Shown piece by piece: positions 51,725-61,025 of a stretch of DNA of 64,000 bases. The notes beneath the pieces were generated by a model. That model made no database searches, was not told where the DNA came from, and was given only the letters and a program-made list of their open reading frames with translations. The position numbers were made by a program, and so were the translations under genes. The first letter of the stretch is position 1. Each line of letters starts with the position of its first letter. This DNA comes from an uncultured bacterium (lineage in GTDB: Bacteria; Planctomycetota; UBA8108; UBA1146): assembly GCA_913056395.1 (NCBI GenBank), contig CAJXMG010000008.1, positions 29,115 through 93,114 of the forward strand, in the 5' to 3' direction.

Positions 51725-54246
51725 GGGCCTCCATGTCCGATTATGAGCCACAGATGGAACAGGGCCAGGGCAGAAAGAAGGATGGAAACGACGATATGGG
51801 GATAAAGCCACAGCTTCAGATATCGACGCTGCTTCATTGAATCAGAGATCAGCGATCGATCGGCGACACCGAGAAGCGTGTGAATCAGGAACAGTCCGGT
51901 GATCAACCCGAGGATGCCGGCTCCATAACTGTGGCCATGGAAGAGCAGTAGCAACGGTGAGGCCGCACCTATGCGCCGATGCAGCCGGAGAGATCGACCA
52001 GAGTCGCCGGTGGATCGCTGAACCCGCTGAAGGGGGAGAATCCACTGCCAACCGATGAAAGCCAGCAGGGTACCGCCGGAGATCCAGTGACCGGCGAAGG
52101 TCTGTTGCCACGCTTTCCAGCCAGCGGGAAGCAGATCCCAGCCAAGAACGACCGCGGTGATCACGGTCGTGACCAGAGCCAACCCCAGTGACAGGGGGTC
52201 ACGGGGGATGGAAGCGGTGGCCTGGGCTCCACGGGCATGGAACAGCTCACGGGAGATGGCATCATCGGCGACCCCGATCTCTTTCAAATGTTCCTGCATC
52301 GCCCGCTCATAGTTTTCCGGACCACATATCATCCATTGGGCATCCGGATAAGAGGAGTGGTATTCCTTCAGGTGCTGACGCTTCAGACGATTTCCGGCGA
52401 GGGTTTCCATGGGCTGGTAATCGATATCGATGTGCTCCGCCGAAATCTTTTGCAGCTCTTCCTCGCAGGGCGCTGAGTTCAGACTGTGAAAGGAATGGTT
52501 GATGACGATGCGGGGGCCCTGATCGAGCACCGCACGGCTGCGGGCGATGCAGAGTGCCGGGGTCACTCCGATTCCAGCGACAAGGAGAATCACCGGTCGT
52601 ACCTTTTGTAGATCGACTGCAAATTCTCCCTCTGGAGGTGAGACGGAAACCTGGGTTTGACCAGGTTTGGCCCCGGAAAGCCAGCGGGAGAAGAGGCCAT
52701 GGGGCTCTCTCTTGAAAGTGATCTCGCGCCAGCGGGTTTCGTGGGCCGGACTGGTCAGGGTATAGGTGCGGCGTACCGATTGGCCTTGAATTGAAGCTTC
52801 CAGACGAATGTGCTGTCCAGCTTTGAAAGTAGAAAGGGCTTCTTCACCATGGGGTGTGAATCGAACTCTACAATAACCGGGCTGGAATTCTGAGACCTCC
52901 AGAATCTCCATCGGTTGATCCCCGGAAGGTTGGCAAAACTGTGCCAGATCACCTCGGCAACCGCCGCAAACGGTACCAGCTCCGGTGATCTGCATCAGTT
53001 CATCGAGGGTGCAGGCTTCCATTCCGTCTGCGATCTCCGAGCGGGGGATCTGCATGCAGTGACAAATCAGTTTCGAATTTTCTGTGTTGGTAAAGATCTC
53101 GCCGCTCTCCTCAAACTGTTTGAGTTGATCGGCACTGATTACCGTTTGCTGGCGCATCGCCTCGACGACGAGACCGGTCTCCCGATGGGGGCCGGTGAAA
53201 CGAGCACCGGTGATCACTCCTGCAGAGAGTTCCAGACGACGAATCAGATTTCGGGAGGGATCTTCATGGGTAAAGACGATTGCTTCTGTGGTGCTCGGCA
53301 GAATTTCTATCGAGACCGCCTCGATATGCACACTGAAGTTGCTGATCAGTTGCCGTTCCTCGTCCAATTGCAGGGTTGAGGTGAAGCAAGGCTGCCCATT
53401 TATATGATACTGAAATTGCAACACAACCTCTTCGAGGCGGGTCTGATAGATCTTTCTAAGGGTTACCATGTGCCGGGCAAAGTCCGGATTCTCCCGGGCG
53501 AGGCTAAGAAAATCGCCCGCTTCGAGGACGAGCAGGAGGCTATCCTTGCGAGCGCGCGCCGAGGCGGATCGGGGCAGTGAACGGGTCACGCCAAGTTCGC
53601 CAAAGATTTGCCCCTTCGCCAGAGTCGTTATTAACCGATCCGTATCGGACAGGATCTCGATTTCTCCATCGAGGATGAGGAATACTTCCGTGGAAGGATC
53701 ACCGTAGTCAAAGATGCGCTGTCCTTCAGGAGTCGTCATTTCCCTGTAGTTCAATCGAGCAGAACCCTGTCGGGTCATCAGACTGAACAGGGGGGACTCG
53801 GTGATCAGGGCATCATGGCTTTCCAGCTGTTCTCCTCGGCGGGCACTGTGTCCAAGGAATCGGGTCAGAGCTCCTATCTCTCGAATCAATGAATACGGGA
53901 TTTCGAGGAGAGTGGTGTCACGTCGGGCCCGCACCGATGCACTCCGGGACTGCTCCTCCCGGGTTGCGGCCCATTCTCCGAGGACTTCGCCCCTGCGAAA
54001 CAGGCGTGCCAGAATCAGGTCTTCTTCGGCTTCAGACTTCTCCAGGTAAACTTCCAGATCGCCGCTGATGAGCAGGAAGACCGACTCTCCCCGATCGCCT
54101 TGATGAAAGAGAGAGTCTCCCGCCGCCAGAAAGCGGTGGTGAGCTTTGGCAGCCAGATGCCACTGCTGATCCGGCGTCGCCCATTGCAGATCAGAGCAGG
54201 CCTGGATCGTCTGAAGAATATAGTCGCTGGCGGGCGGCACGTTCAA
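51721..54246 (-). CDS. Cyclic-nucleotide-binding, [2Fe-2S], ferredoxin-reductase and cytochrome-b fusion
   Basis: An 841-residue multidomain protein. Residues about 20-130 and 150-270 are two cNMP-binding (CRP-like) domains. A linker domain leads to a BFD-like [2Fe-2S] site (Cys395, 397, 427, 430; CHCMQIP and CGGC). Residues 450-680 form an FNR-type FAD/NAD(P) module (RRTYTLTS at 492, LLVAGIGVTPAL near 554, MICGP near 639). The last 160 residues have about four to five membrane helices with paired His, as in cytochrome b561/ferric reductase. The TTG at 54246 with AAGGAG upstream avoids overlap with the gene at 54290; ATG 54378 is the alternative. It heads a four-gene coupled operon. Confidence 0.85.
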   Translation of the reverse strand: MNVPPASDYILQTIQACSDLQWATPDQQWHLAAKAHHRFLAAGDSLFHQGDRGESVFLLISGDLEVYLEKSEAEEDLILARLFRRGEVLGEWAATREEQSRSASVRARRDTTLLEIPYSLIREIGALTRFLGHSARRGEQLESHDALITESPLFSLMTRQGSARLNYREMTTPEGQRIFDYGDPSTEVFLILDGEIEILSDTDRLITTLAKGQIFGELGVTRSLPRSASARARKDSLLLVLEAGDFLSLARENPDFARHMVTLRKIYQTRLEEVVLQFQYHINGQPCFTSTLQLDEERQLISNFSVHIEAVSIEILPSTTEAIVFTHEDPSRNLIRRLELSAGVITGARFTGPHRETGLVVEAMRQQTVISADQLKQFEESGEIFTNTENSKLICHCMQIPRSEIADGMEACTLDELMQITGAGTVCGGCRGDLAQFCQPSGDQPMEILEVSEFQPGYCRVRFTPHGEEALSTFKAGQHIRLEASIQGQSVRRTYTLTSPAHETRWREITFKREPHGLFSRWLSGAKPGQTQVSVSPPEGEFAVDLQKVRPVILLVAGIGVTPALCIARSRAVLDQGPRIVINHSFHSLNSAPCEEELQKISAEHIDIDYQPMETLAGNRLKRQHLKEYHSSYPDAQWMICGPENYERAMQEHLKEIGVADDAISRELFHARGAQATASIPRDPLSLGLALVTTVITAVVLGWDLLPAGWKAWQQTFAGHWISGGTLLAFIGWQWILPLQRVQRSTGDSGRSLRLHRRIGAASPLLLLFHGHSYGAGILGLITGLFLIHTLLGVADRSLISDSMKQRRYLKLWLYPHIVVSILLSALALFHLWLIIGHGGP

Positions 54247-54289
54247 AGGAAACTCCTTGTGAGCACTATAAGGGAGTTTCCAGTTCAAT

Positions 54290-55537
54290 TCATGAAGTAA
54301 AAACCGCTGAACTGCCGGCGATAAAACCGGTGGCCCATGCCCACTGGAAGTTGAATCCACCGATCCGTCCATCGACATCGAGGATCTCGCCCACCAAAGA
54401 CAGGCCCGGAGTCTTGCGTGAAGCCATCGTCTTCAGATCGACCTCTTCGAGGGGCACTCCCCCCATCGTCACTTCCGCATAGGTGTAACCGCGGTCACCC
54501 TGGACGGGCAGCACGTAATGCTTGCACGCCAGCAGCAGATTTTTGCGATCGTTTTTGGCGAGTTGGGCACAGGGGCTTTGACCATCGATGCCAGAGAGGG
54601 CGATCAAAGTGTCGCTCATGCGATCGCTGAGCCACTGACGCAGAATTGTTCGGGGAGTTTTGGATCCGGCCCGTTGCAAAGCCTGGTCCAGATCTTTTTG
54701 GGTAACCTGTGGCATGAAATCCACATCGAGAGTGGTGCCGGCATCGTCCTCGATGCCATCGCGCCAGTGGCGGCTGATATCGAGGATGCCCGGGCCCGAC
54801 AGACCGAAGTGGGTACACAGAATGCTGTGGGTGGTGTGGTGCAGAATCTTTCCGCCGGGAGCCCGTACCGTCAGCGTGCCATCAAAGGAGACCCCGGAGA
54901 GTTCCCGCAGGGGATGTTCCCCGGGCAGGATCAGCGGCACCAGAGCGGGAAAGACCCGGTCCGAGATGCGATGCCCCAGACTTTCGGCAATGGCGTAGCC
55001 GTGTCCATCGGAACCGGACTTGGGCAGGGCGCGGCCGCCGGTGGCGAGGATCACCCGATCGGCACTCACCGATCCCCAGTCTCCGGAGATGAGGAAGCCC
55101 TCTTCCCGTCGTTCGACCGCTTCCACCCGTTGGGGATGGGCGAGCGTCACTCCCGCCTGATTACAGGCACTCAGCAGGGCATCCAGCACCGAGCGCGCCT
55201 TGTCGGTGACCGGAAATAGCTTCCCCGTTTCCTCCCGCTTCAGTTCGACACCCTGTTCGCGAAAGAAGTCGATGGTGTTGGTCACATCAAAGCGGCGCAG
55301 CACCTTGCGAATGCGGTTCGGTTTGTCCCCTGCATAGTCGGCAGGATCGACAGCATGGTGAGTGACATTGCAGCGCCCACCGCCGGCGACGAGGATCTTC
55401 GCCCCCAGCTTCTTCGCCCCGTCGAGGACGAGCACCCGCTGCCCCGCCCGCCCGGCAAAGATCGCCGCAAACAACCCCGCCGCCCCACCGCCAACGACGG
55501 TGACATCGTAATCAGAGCTGTTGGAGTTTGAAGTCAT
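54290..55537 (-). CDS. NAD(P)/FAD-dependent oxidoreductase, HI0933/BaiN family
   Basis: A 415-residue flavoprotein with the N-terminal dinucleotide motif VVGGGAAGLFAA (14-25) and the family stretch ILVAGGGRCNVT, then the long C-terminal GGFNFQWAWATGFIAG end. This is the HI0933/BaiN group of cytoplasmic flavoproteins, whose substrates are mostly unknown. ATG 55537 has no clear ribosome site. It lies 43 nt upstream of the redox operon on the same strand and may be cotranscribed. Confidence 0.9.
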   Translation of the reverse strand: MTSNSNSSDYDVTVVGGGAAGLFAAIFAGRAGQRVLVLDGAKKLGAKILVAGGGRCNVTHHAVDPADYAGDKPNRIRKVLRRFDVTNTIDFFREQGVELKREETGKLFPVTDKARSVLDALLSACNQAGVTLAHPQRVEAVERREEGFLISGDWGSVSADRVILATGGRALPKSGSDGHGYAIAESLGHRISDRVFPALVPLILPGEHPLRELSGVSFDGTLTVRAPGGKILHHTTHSILCTHFGLSGPGILDISRHWRDGIEDDAGTTLDVDFMPQVTQKDLDQALQRAGSKTPRTILRQWLSDRMSDTLIALSGIDGQSPCAQLAKNDRKNLLLACKHYVLPVQGDRGYTYAEVTMGGVPLEEVDLKTMASRKTPGLSLVGEILDVDGRIGGFNFQWAWATGFIAGSSAVFTS

Positions 55538-55645
55538 ATGAGGAGTCCATCCTGAAACTGGAAAGAATCTCCTACTCCACCATCGAAACGACTGTGAAGC
55601 AGGAGATTGAGGATCAAATTGAACTCTGTGAAAGAGGCAGACTCA

Positions 55646-55668
55646 AGACCTCTCGGTAAAAGAGGTCT
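55646..55668. terminator. Hairpin after the gene at 55683
   Basis: A perfect 8-bp stem (AGACCTCT) with a 7-nt loop, 15 nt beyond the stop of the minus-strand gene ending at 55683. No T tract follows, so termination is weakly supported. Confidence 0.4.
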
Positions 55669-55682
55669 ATGGGCATAGTGGC

Positions 55683-56546
55683 CTATTCGTTGGGGGAATC
55701 TTGTTCATGGCAGGTGGAAGGAACGTCCGGATAGGGGTGGCTCAATGTTCCGGGGATGATCCCTCCCGCAATCGCCCCTGCATAAAGATACATGCGCATA
55801 CTGGCCGGTAACTCAAAGAGATCGCTGATATTGGGCTCATCATCACTGAAGAGATGGGGTGTCTGGGAAGCAGTTGTACCCCTGTTTTCGTAACCAAGGA
55901 GAGACGGGTCTGTGGGAGGGTGTTCGACCATTCTGCGAATCGCATGCAACGTTAATTGAATTGATGGACAAACATTTCGAAGATTATTCAGGAACAGGTG
56001 AGGCCATGGAGTTCCCAACCCTTCCGGGTCAAGTTCGCACTCACGGCCCCGCGAGTTGAAGTGGTTGTAACTGAAAAGGTAGTCTTCCAGATCCTGAACC
56101 GTCCATTGTTCATCTTCTTCAATCTGAAGAACGGGAATGGAAAGTCCGGTGACAAACAGGGTGGAAGCCATCTGCATGCGCGCGGTGAGAGGGTGATCGC
56201 ATTTTTTCAGCATGCTTCGCCACCAGAGATCGATTCGGGCATCAAATATTGGTGTACGAGTCAAAAAAGAAACACCACCCTGACAACCCAGTTTGCAATA
56301 AAAGTGGTGATCAAGCCATTGGAGTGCTTCCGGATGCAAGCGCTCCATCAACATCCCGACGCCGTCAGAATTGGCAAATCTTGCCTCTAAATTCAAATTG
56401 AGGTCGATAGATCGTTCCCTCGATTGGATACGATCGGATTCATTTGGATTACTTTTCAAACCTCGCTCCGATCTCCCTAGGTGATCTACCTTCCTCTTGG
56501 GAAGGGGTTTATAGAAAAGCAGGCCCCGAGGACGATTCGGCAGCAA
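55683..56546 (-). CDS. Unknown protein with hydrophobic LPAS/GGIIPG tail module
   Basis: A frame of 287 codons with no recognised domain. The middle is mixed alpha/beta with Trp and Cys residues (HHFYCKLGC, LWWRSMLKKC). The last 40 residues contain LPAS, then YAGAIAGGIIPG and HPYP. The same module occurs twice more on this strand at 60900-61235. The start is uncertain: TTG 56546 is longest, TTG 56459 has GGAG upstream. It is divergent from the sigma-factor gene at 56650 across an AT-rich region with palindromes. Confidence 0.65.
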   Translation of the reverse strand: MLPNRPRGLLFYKPLPKRKVDHLGRSERGLKSNPNESDRIQSRERSIDLNLNLEARFANSDGVGMLMERLHPEALQWLDHHFYCKLGCQGGVSFLTRTPIFDARIDLWWRSMLKKCDHPLTARMQMASTLFVTGLSIPVLQIEEDEQWTVQDLEDYLFSYNHFNSRGRECELDPEGLGTPWPHLFLNNLRNVCPSIQLTLHAIRRMVEHPPTDPSLLGYENRGTTASQTPHLFSDDEPNISDLFELPASMRMYLYAGAIAGGIIPGTLSHPYPDVPSTCHEQDSPNE

Positions 56547-56577
56547 ATTTTGCTCTTCGCTCTATTAGTAAATAGAG
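56542..56577. promoter_or_regulatory. Two adjacent palindromes in the divergent promoter region
   Basis: AGCAAA-T-TTTGCT (56542-56554) and CTCTATT-AGTA-AATAGAG (56560-56577) are perfect inverted repeats in an AT-rich intergenic stretch between the divergent genes at 56546 and 56650. They could be operators for a dimeric regulator. The first overlaps the longest possible start of the minus-strand gene. Confidence 0.4.
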
Positions 56578-56649
56578 ACTTAAAATCTATTTTTTCGATG
56601 TTATTTTGGGATTTTTAAAAATAGGCCCAAACCCAGGGAAGAAGTCGAT

Positions 56650-57438
56650 TTGAGCGTACTTAAATCTGATACGCAGTCAGAATCATCGACTACAGGCTCC
56701 AGCGCATACCCCTTGACCAACTGGAGTATGTTGATATCTGGACTGAATGGAGAAGCTTCAGAGCCCTGGGTGCAGTTTATAGAGATCTATCGCACGCCAG
56801 TACAGAACTCCCTGGTGAGGATCCTGAATCGCTGGAATCAGAGTGGATACTCGCCGGCTCAGCTTGCAGATGATTTTTTTGGCTGGTTTTTGGAAAAAGG
56901 ATACCACCAGAAACTGAAGCGAACCGACGCAGCAGGTAAGCAGCATCGTTTTCGTGGCTATCTCAAATTTGTTCTTATGCATTATCTCAAGGATGCAGTT
57001 CTTCCCAAAAAACAGTTCACCCATCTCGCACCTGAGGAGATTGATTATATCCAGGAATCATCCGATTGGCTGAGAGATGTAGAGCGGACCATCGATCAGG
57101 AAATCTGCAGAGACCTGGTCAACAGCACATTGGAAGTGATGAAGCGGGATGATTATTCGTCATGGCGTGCATTCATCTCTGAATTTAGTGGGCTGACTCT
57201 GAATGAAGTAACAGAGAAGTTGAAGCAAGGCTCTCAGACTACTTCCTCTTCGGTGAGCAAGGCGTTTCGTCATAGGGCAAAAGCACGCCGACAGTTTGTC
57301 AATTGGTTGGTTCGCTACCGTCTGGAGTCTTGCTGTTTAAGCAGAGAAGAAGCGCTCCATGAATTGGCGCAGTTAACGGCTCCTCTTGCGGAAGCCATCG
57401 CAGAATACAGGGATCAATCACTGAAAGAGATGGCGTGA
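56650..57438 (+). CDS. ECF-like RNA polymerase sigma factor
   Basis: A 262-residue protein with sigma-region-2-like features (FIEIYRTPVQNSLVRILNR, then FRGYLKFVLMHYLKDAV) and a C-terminal helix-turn-helix-like part (FSGLTLNEVTEKLKQG..SSSVSKAFRHR) as in sigma region 4. It resembles the ECF groups of Planctomycetota that accompany Ser/Thr kinases. TTG 56650 follows GGGAAG. The kinase gene overlaps its stop (GTGA), which supports a functional pair. The anti-sigma role of a classic TM protein is absent; the kinase may control it. Confidence 0.75.
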   Translation: MSVLKSDTQSESSTTGSSAYPLTNWSMLISGLNGEASEPWVQFIEIYRTPVQNSLVRILNRWNQSGYSPAQLADDFFGWFLEKGYHQKLKRTDAAGKQHRFRGYLKFVLMHYLKDAVLPKKQFTHLAPEEIDYIQESSDWLRDVERTIDQEICRDLVNSTLEVMKRDDYSSWRAFISEFSGLTLNEVTEKLKQGSQTTSSSVSKAFRHRAKARRQFVNWLVRYRLESCCLSREEALHELAQLTAPLAEAIAEYRDQSLKEMA

Positions 57439-60400
57439 CCGAAGCCAGGCCCCTGCAGGGTGAAGACGATGAATTCGGCCGCTACAAAGTTGAGGAAACT
57501 CCCTTTGCCGTGGGTGGTATGGGAGCCCTTTGGGTCGCTGAAGATCTGGATCTTCAACGCAAGGTCGCAGTCAAATCACTGAGATCAGAACTGTTGGACC
57601 GACGGGCCGCCTATGAGCGATTGGCCCGGGAAACAAGAGTTCTGTCACTGCTTTCACATCCGGGAATCTGCCCCATCCACGACCGTTATCTGATGGCAGA
57701 TCCACCCTGTTACACCATGCAATTGATAGAGGGAACAACATTCAAGGAGGCGATCGCTGGTTTCCACCTCAGTGGAGGGCTGGAGCAACTTCGAACGTTG
57801 GTGACCCGCCTGATCAGTATATGCAACACGTTGGCTTACGCCCACGGGCAGGGTGTCCTTCATCGTGACCTGAAACCCGAAAACATACTGTTGGGATCCT
57901 ATGGCGAGGTTTACGTCATGGATTGGGGAGTGGCGGCGATAGAAGGCATCGAAGATTTCACCGACGATGCATCCACAACGGATTCCCGGTCTGAGCTCAG
58001 TATGGGTGGAGAAGTGTTGGGAACTCCCGCATATGCAGCACCGGAACAGTTAAGAGGAGAGCGACACAAGTGTGATGAGAGAGTGGACGTTTACGGCTTG
58101 GGAGCCATCCTTTTTGAAGTCTTGACAGCGAAGGTTCCCGGGCGGGCCGATGAAACACGGGCTCTCCTGGAAGAGAAGAAGGTGTGGCAAATCCGGTCTG
58201 GGTTTCATATCCCCGCAGACCTGTTGGCTTGTTGCCTCAAGGCCACCGCCGAGAGTCGTGAAGACCGTTACTCTTCCATCCTTGAGTTCAGAAGTGATTT
58301 GGAAAACTTCCTCACAGGAAATCTAATGGCCGCCGCTGATTATTCAGCCGGGGAAGTGGCAAGGAAGTGGTATCAACGCAATCGGCCGATGGTTCTCGGA
58401 AGTGGAACCGTCGCTCTTCTGGCATTCTCTATTTTGGTGATCGGTTTGATCAATTTCTTCCAGGGGATCAATCAGGCTCGCAAGGAATCGGAAAGTGCAC
58501 TTGCAAAGGCGCTTGAATCTCAGGGGGCATTTCTCCTCAAGGATCACCGCCCCTTACAAGCCCAGGAGCTGTTTGCTCGAGCACTGAAGATCGAGGAGAG
58601 GCTCGATAAACCGACTCTCCCGGCCAATCTTTATTTGGCAGATGCATTCAGGCAAGCCCATGCACCGACTCTGAAGTATTCCTATGGTGAAATGCGAGAC
58701 GAATCTGCGGGCCACCCAGACTGTTATGCCCACAATCCGATTGCGGGTCATTTGTATGTGGCCAAGGGGCAAGACATCCAAGTTTTTGATATCGACAGTG
58801 GTCAAAGACTGAATGCGTTCACAACTGTGACCGATGAATTCAGAGACGACTCAATGGGGATTTTCAGATTGGCCTTTTCCCCCGATTACAAAAGACTGGG
58901 AATATTGAAGAGAAGTGCGGATTCATCTCTCGTCGAAATCCGGGATGCGCAAAATGGGAGACTGGAACGAACTATCCAACCAGATTCCAAAGTTTTCTGG
59001 ATTCGATTTCGACCACCTAAAGATCAGCATGGATATTCACAAATCGCTCTGCTTCAAAACCATGGAGTGGATGTTTGGAACCTTGTTGAAGAAGACGCAT
59101 CACCGTTGACATTGCCATTAGAGGTATCCAGTCAGGGGGTCTATTCCTTTGATTACTCCTCAGATGGGAAGCATTTTCTGGTTGGATCGGGAGAAGGAAC
59201 GAAATCGCTTGCCCTCTATCAATCCGATTCAGGGGAGCAGATCTGGAGTTTTGGCGGTACAGATTCCGGTGAAGGCATCTTTCTTTCAGACCAGCAGAGA
59301 ATACTGGCCAGATCGGGCGTGGAAATCGTTCTCCTTGATCGTCTGACCGGCGAGGAAGTGGATCGCCTCTCCATGTCCGGCGATGTGATTCAACTGCTTG
59401 AGGCCCCCAGTCGAAATCACGCCATCGTCGTTCGCAGGGGCGGTGAAATTACTTTGTGCAATCTCGACAACCTGAATGATCTGAAATGGGTTTTTCAGGG
59501 GGGTTGGGCCTATTCCAAGATGTCCTACTTCGCCAGCAGGGACCGATTTGTATCGGTCGATAATATGAATCGCGACTGGTTTGTTTGGGGAGAAGAAATC
59601 TGGGGTGACGACGAGGAAGTGCTACTGGGTAATGCAACAGCCCTCGATGTGCATCCCACAGAGGATGTGATCGCAGTGGGCGGACTCGGTTGGTTGGCTT
59701 TGCATGATCTCGTTACCCACAAGAAGCTCATCTCCCGGGAAATTGAAGGAAAGTATGTTTCCTCGGTCAAGTTCAGTCCGGATGGATCAGAACTTCTGAT
59801 CGCTATTCGTTATCGCGATGAGGGGATGCGCCTGGACTCATTGACACTGGAAGAGATCAGTCAGTTTCCAGCAAAGAGGATTGCGTTCATCGAGTACTCG
59901 CCTGATGGCCAAGAGTTCGTTTCGGCTGAGAACAAAAATCTTCTGCTTCTCAATTCCGATTCAGATGAGGTGAAGAAGCAGATCCCCATGAATCACAGGG
60001 CGTGGTTTGCTGGTTATAGCCCCACAGGCAACAGATTGGTGACAGCGCATCATTCGGAGTACACGAATAAGACAAAAACCCGCTCCGCGTCTTTTTTACG
60101 GGTATGGGATCGACGTTCAGGGGAATTGTTGAATGAATTCGATCTGGTCCGCCCCAACTACTCCGTACGCTTCGCACCCAATGGCGAAGAGTTCTATCTT
60201 GGCCAATGGTCTGGGGACGTCGTGCACATGGATCTGAATCAGGGTCAAATCAAGAAGGTCAGGGTTCACTCTTCGCCGATCCTCGATCTGGCCATCTCCA
60301 GGGACGGGGAGTGGTTGTTGACCCGCACCTACGGGTACAACTCCTATCTGATCGATACCGAGACATTGCAGAGGCGTTGGAAGTTTGAAGATATCTCAGA

Positions 60401-60878
60401 AGGAACTGTCACCACCGGAAGAGCGGGTGGAGCGGAGTTTTATGCGACTCGTGGAAAGCGCCTGATCGCCCTCGACCCCGATGCTCCCTACGACTACCTC
60501 AATCTGCAAGACGAAACTCTCGTTGCAGCACTCAATATCCAGAGTGACCCAAATGATACCGATGCCCTGATCGCCCTCGGAAAATGGTGTCTTTACCGAA
60601 ACTCCTACGAGCTGGCATATCGATTCTTCACCAGGGCAAAAGAAACCGGCCTGGATCTCGCTACCAAAATCCAAACAATCTCAGCCTCCCGACAAAAAGA
60701 AGTCCCCTTCTCTCTCCTCATGGCCGAGTCCAGTTGGTGTGCCGGCCACAAAGCAGAAGCCCTCCAGCACTTCAAAACCGCAAGCCAACAGGGTGCGGTG
60801 ACGTCTTATTTTTCGAGATTGTCAGAGTCGACTCTGCGCGATCAAATCAAAGAGAGATCAATCCCTCAAAGCCCATAA
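57435..60878 (+). CDS. Transmembrane Ser/Thr protein kinase with beta-propeller region
   Basis: A 1147-residue Hanks-type kinase. Kinase domain about 15-300: Lys in VAVKSL, VLHRDLKPEN (from about 140) and DWG (about 161) replacing DFG, then APEQLRG. A membrane helix lies at about 318-337. TPR-like helices follow (LQAQELFARALKIEE), then some 600 residues of WD40/PD40-like repeats marked by FSPDYKRLG, YSSDGKHF, FSPDGSELL, YSPDGQEF and APNGEEFYL, and a C-terminal TPR-like end. Such kinases phosphorylate partner sigma factors. GTG 57435 overlaps the sigma stop. Confidence 0.92.
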   Translation: MTEARPLQGEDDEFGRYKVEETPFAVGGMGALWVAEDLDLQRKVAVKSLRSELLDRRAAYERLARETRVLSLLSHPGICPIHDRYLMADPPCYTMQLIEGTTFKEAIAGFHLSGGLEQLRTLVTRLISICNTLAYAHGQGVLHRDLKPENILLGSYGEVYVMDWGVAAIEGIEDFTDDASTTDSRSELSMGGEVLGTPAYAAPEQLRGERHKCDERVDVYGLGAILFEVLTAKVPGRADETRALLEEKKVWQIRSGFHIPADLLACCLKATAESREDRYSSILEFRSDLENFLTGNLMAAADYSAGEVARKWYQRNRPMVLGSGTVALLAFSILVIGLINFFQGINQARKESESALAKALESQGAFLLKDHRPLQAQELFARALKIEERLDKPTLPANLYLADAFRQAHAPTLKYSYGEMRDESAGHPDCYAHNPIAGHLYVAKGQDIQVFDIDSGQRLNAFTTVTDEFRDDSMGIFRLAFSPDYKRLGILKRSADSSLVEIRDAQNGRLERTIQPDSKVFWIRFRPPKDQHGYSQIALLQNHGVDVWNLVEEDASPLTLPLEVSSQGVYSFDYSSDGKHFLVGSGEGTKSLALYQSDSGEQIWSFGGTDSGEGIFLSDQQRILARSGVEIVLLDRLTGEEVDRLSMSGDVIQLLEAPSRNHAIVVRRGGEITLCNLDNLNDLKWVFQGGWAYSKMSYFASRDRFVSVDNMNRDWFVWGEEIWGDDEEVLLGNATALDVHPTEDVIAVGGLGWLALHDLVTHKKLISREIEGKYVSSVKFSPDGSELLIAIRYRDEGMRLDSLTLEEISQFPAKRIAFIEYSPDGQEFVSAENKNLLLLNSDSDEVKKQIPMNHRAWFAGYSPTGNRLVTAHHSEYTNKTKTRSASFLRVWDRRSGELLNEFDLVRPNYSVRFAPNGEEFYLGQWSGDVVHMDLNQGQIKKVRVHSSPILDLAISRDGEWLLTRTYGYNSYLIDTETLQRRWKFEDISEGTVTTGRAGGAEFYATRGKRLIALDPDAPYDYLNLQDETLVAALNIQSDPNDTDALIALGKWCLYRNSYELAYRFFTRAKETGLDLATKIQTISASRQKEVPFSLLMAESSWCAGHKAEALQHFKTASQQGAVTSYFSRLSESTLRDQIKERSIPQSP

Positions 60879-60899
60879 CAGACCAAGAGTCTACTACTC

Positions 60900-61025
60900 T
60901 TATATGAGTTCAACGGCGATATCATAGTGATCCCGGTTCTGATTCATGGCAGGAATGATACCTGACAGGCCCAAACCACCGTAGGTGATCTTGAGCCGGC
61001 TCGCCGGCAATGGCGAAGGAACGGC
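60900..61025 (-). pseudogene. Third copy of the hydrophobic tail module
   Basis: Directly after the TAG of the next feature and in the same frame runs a 41-codon stretch to TAA at 60900: SPLPASRLKITYGGLGLSG then IIPAMNQNRDHYDIAVELI. It matches the tail of the protein at 55683 (LPAS-x5-Y-x-G-x4-G-I-I-P). It has no ribosome site of its own; TTG 61010 could start a 36-residue peptide. It is either a small separate peptide or part of a decayed gene. Confidence 0.4.

Noticed and set aside
54247..54378. ATG 54378 as start of the redox fusion
   Set aside because: It overlaps the BaiN-family gene by 89 nt, while TTG 54246 has AAGGAG at good spacing and begins just before the first cNMP domain.
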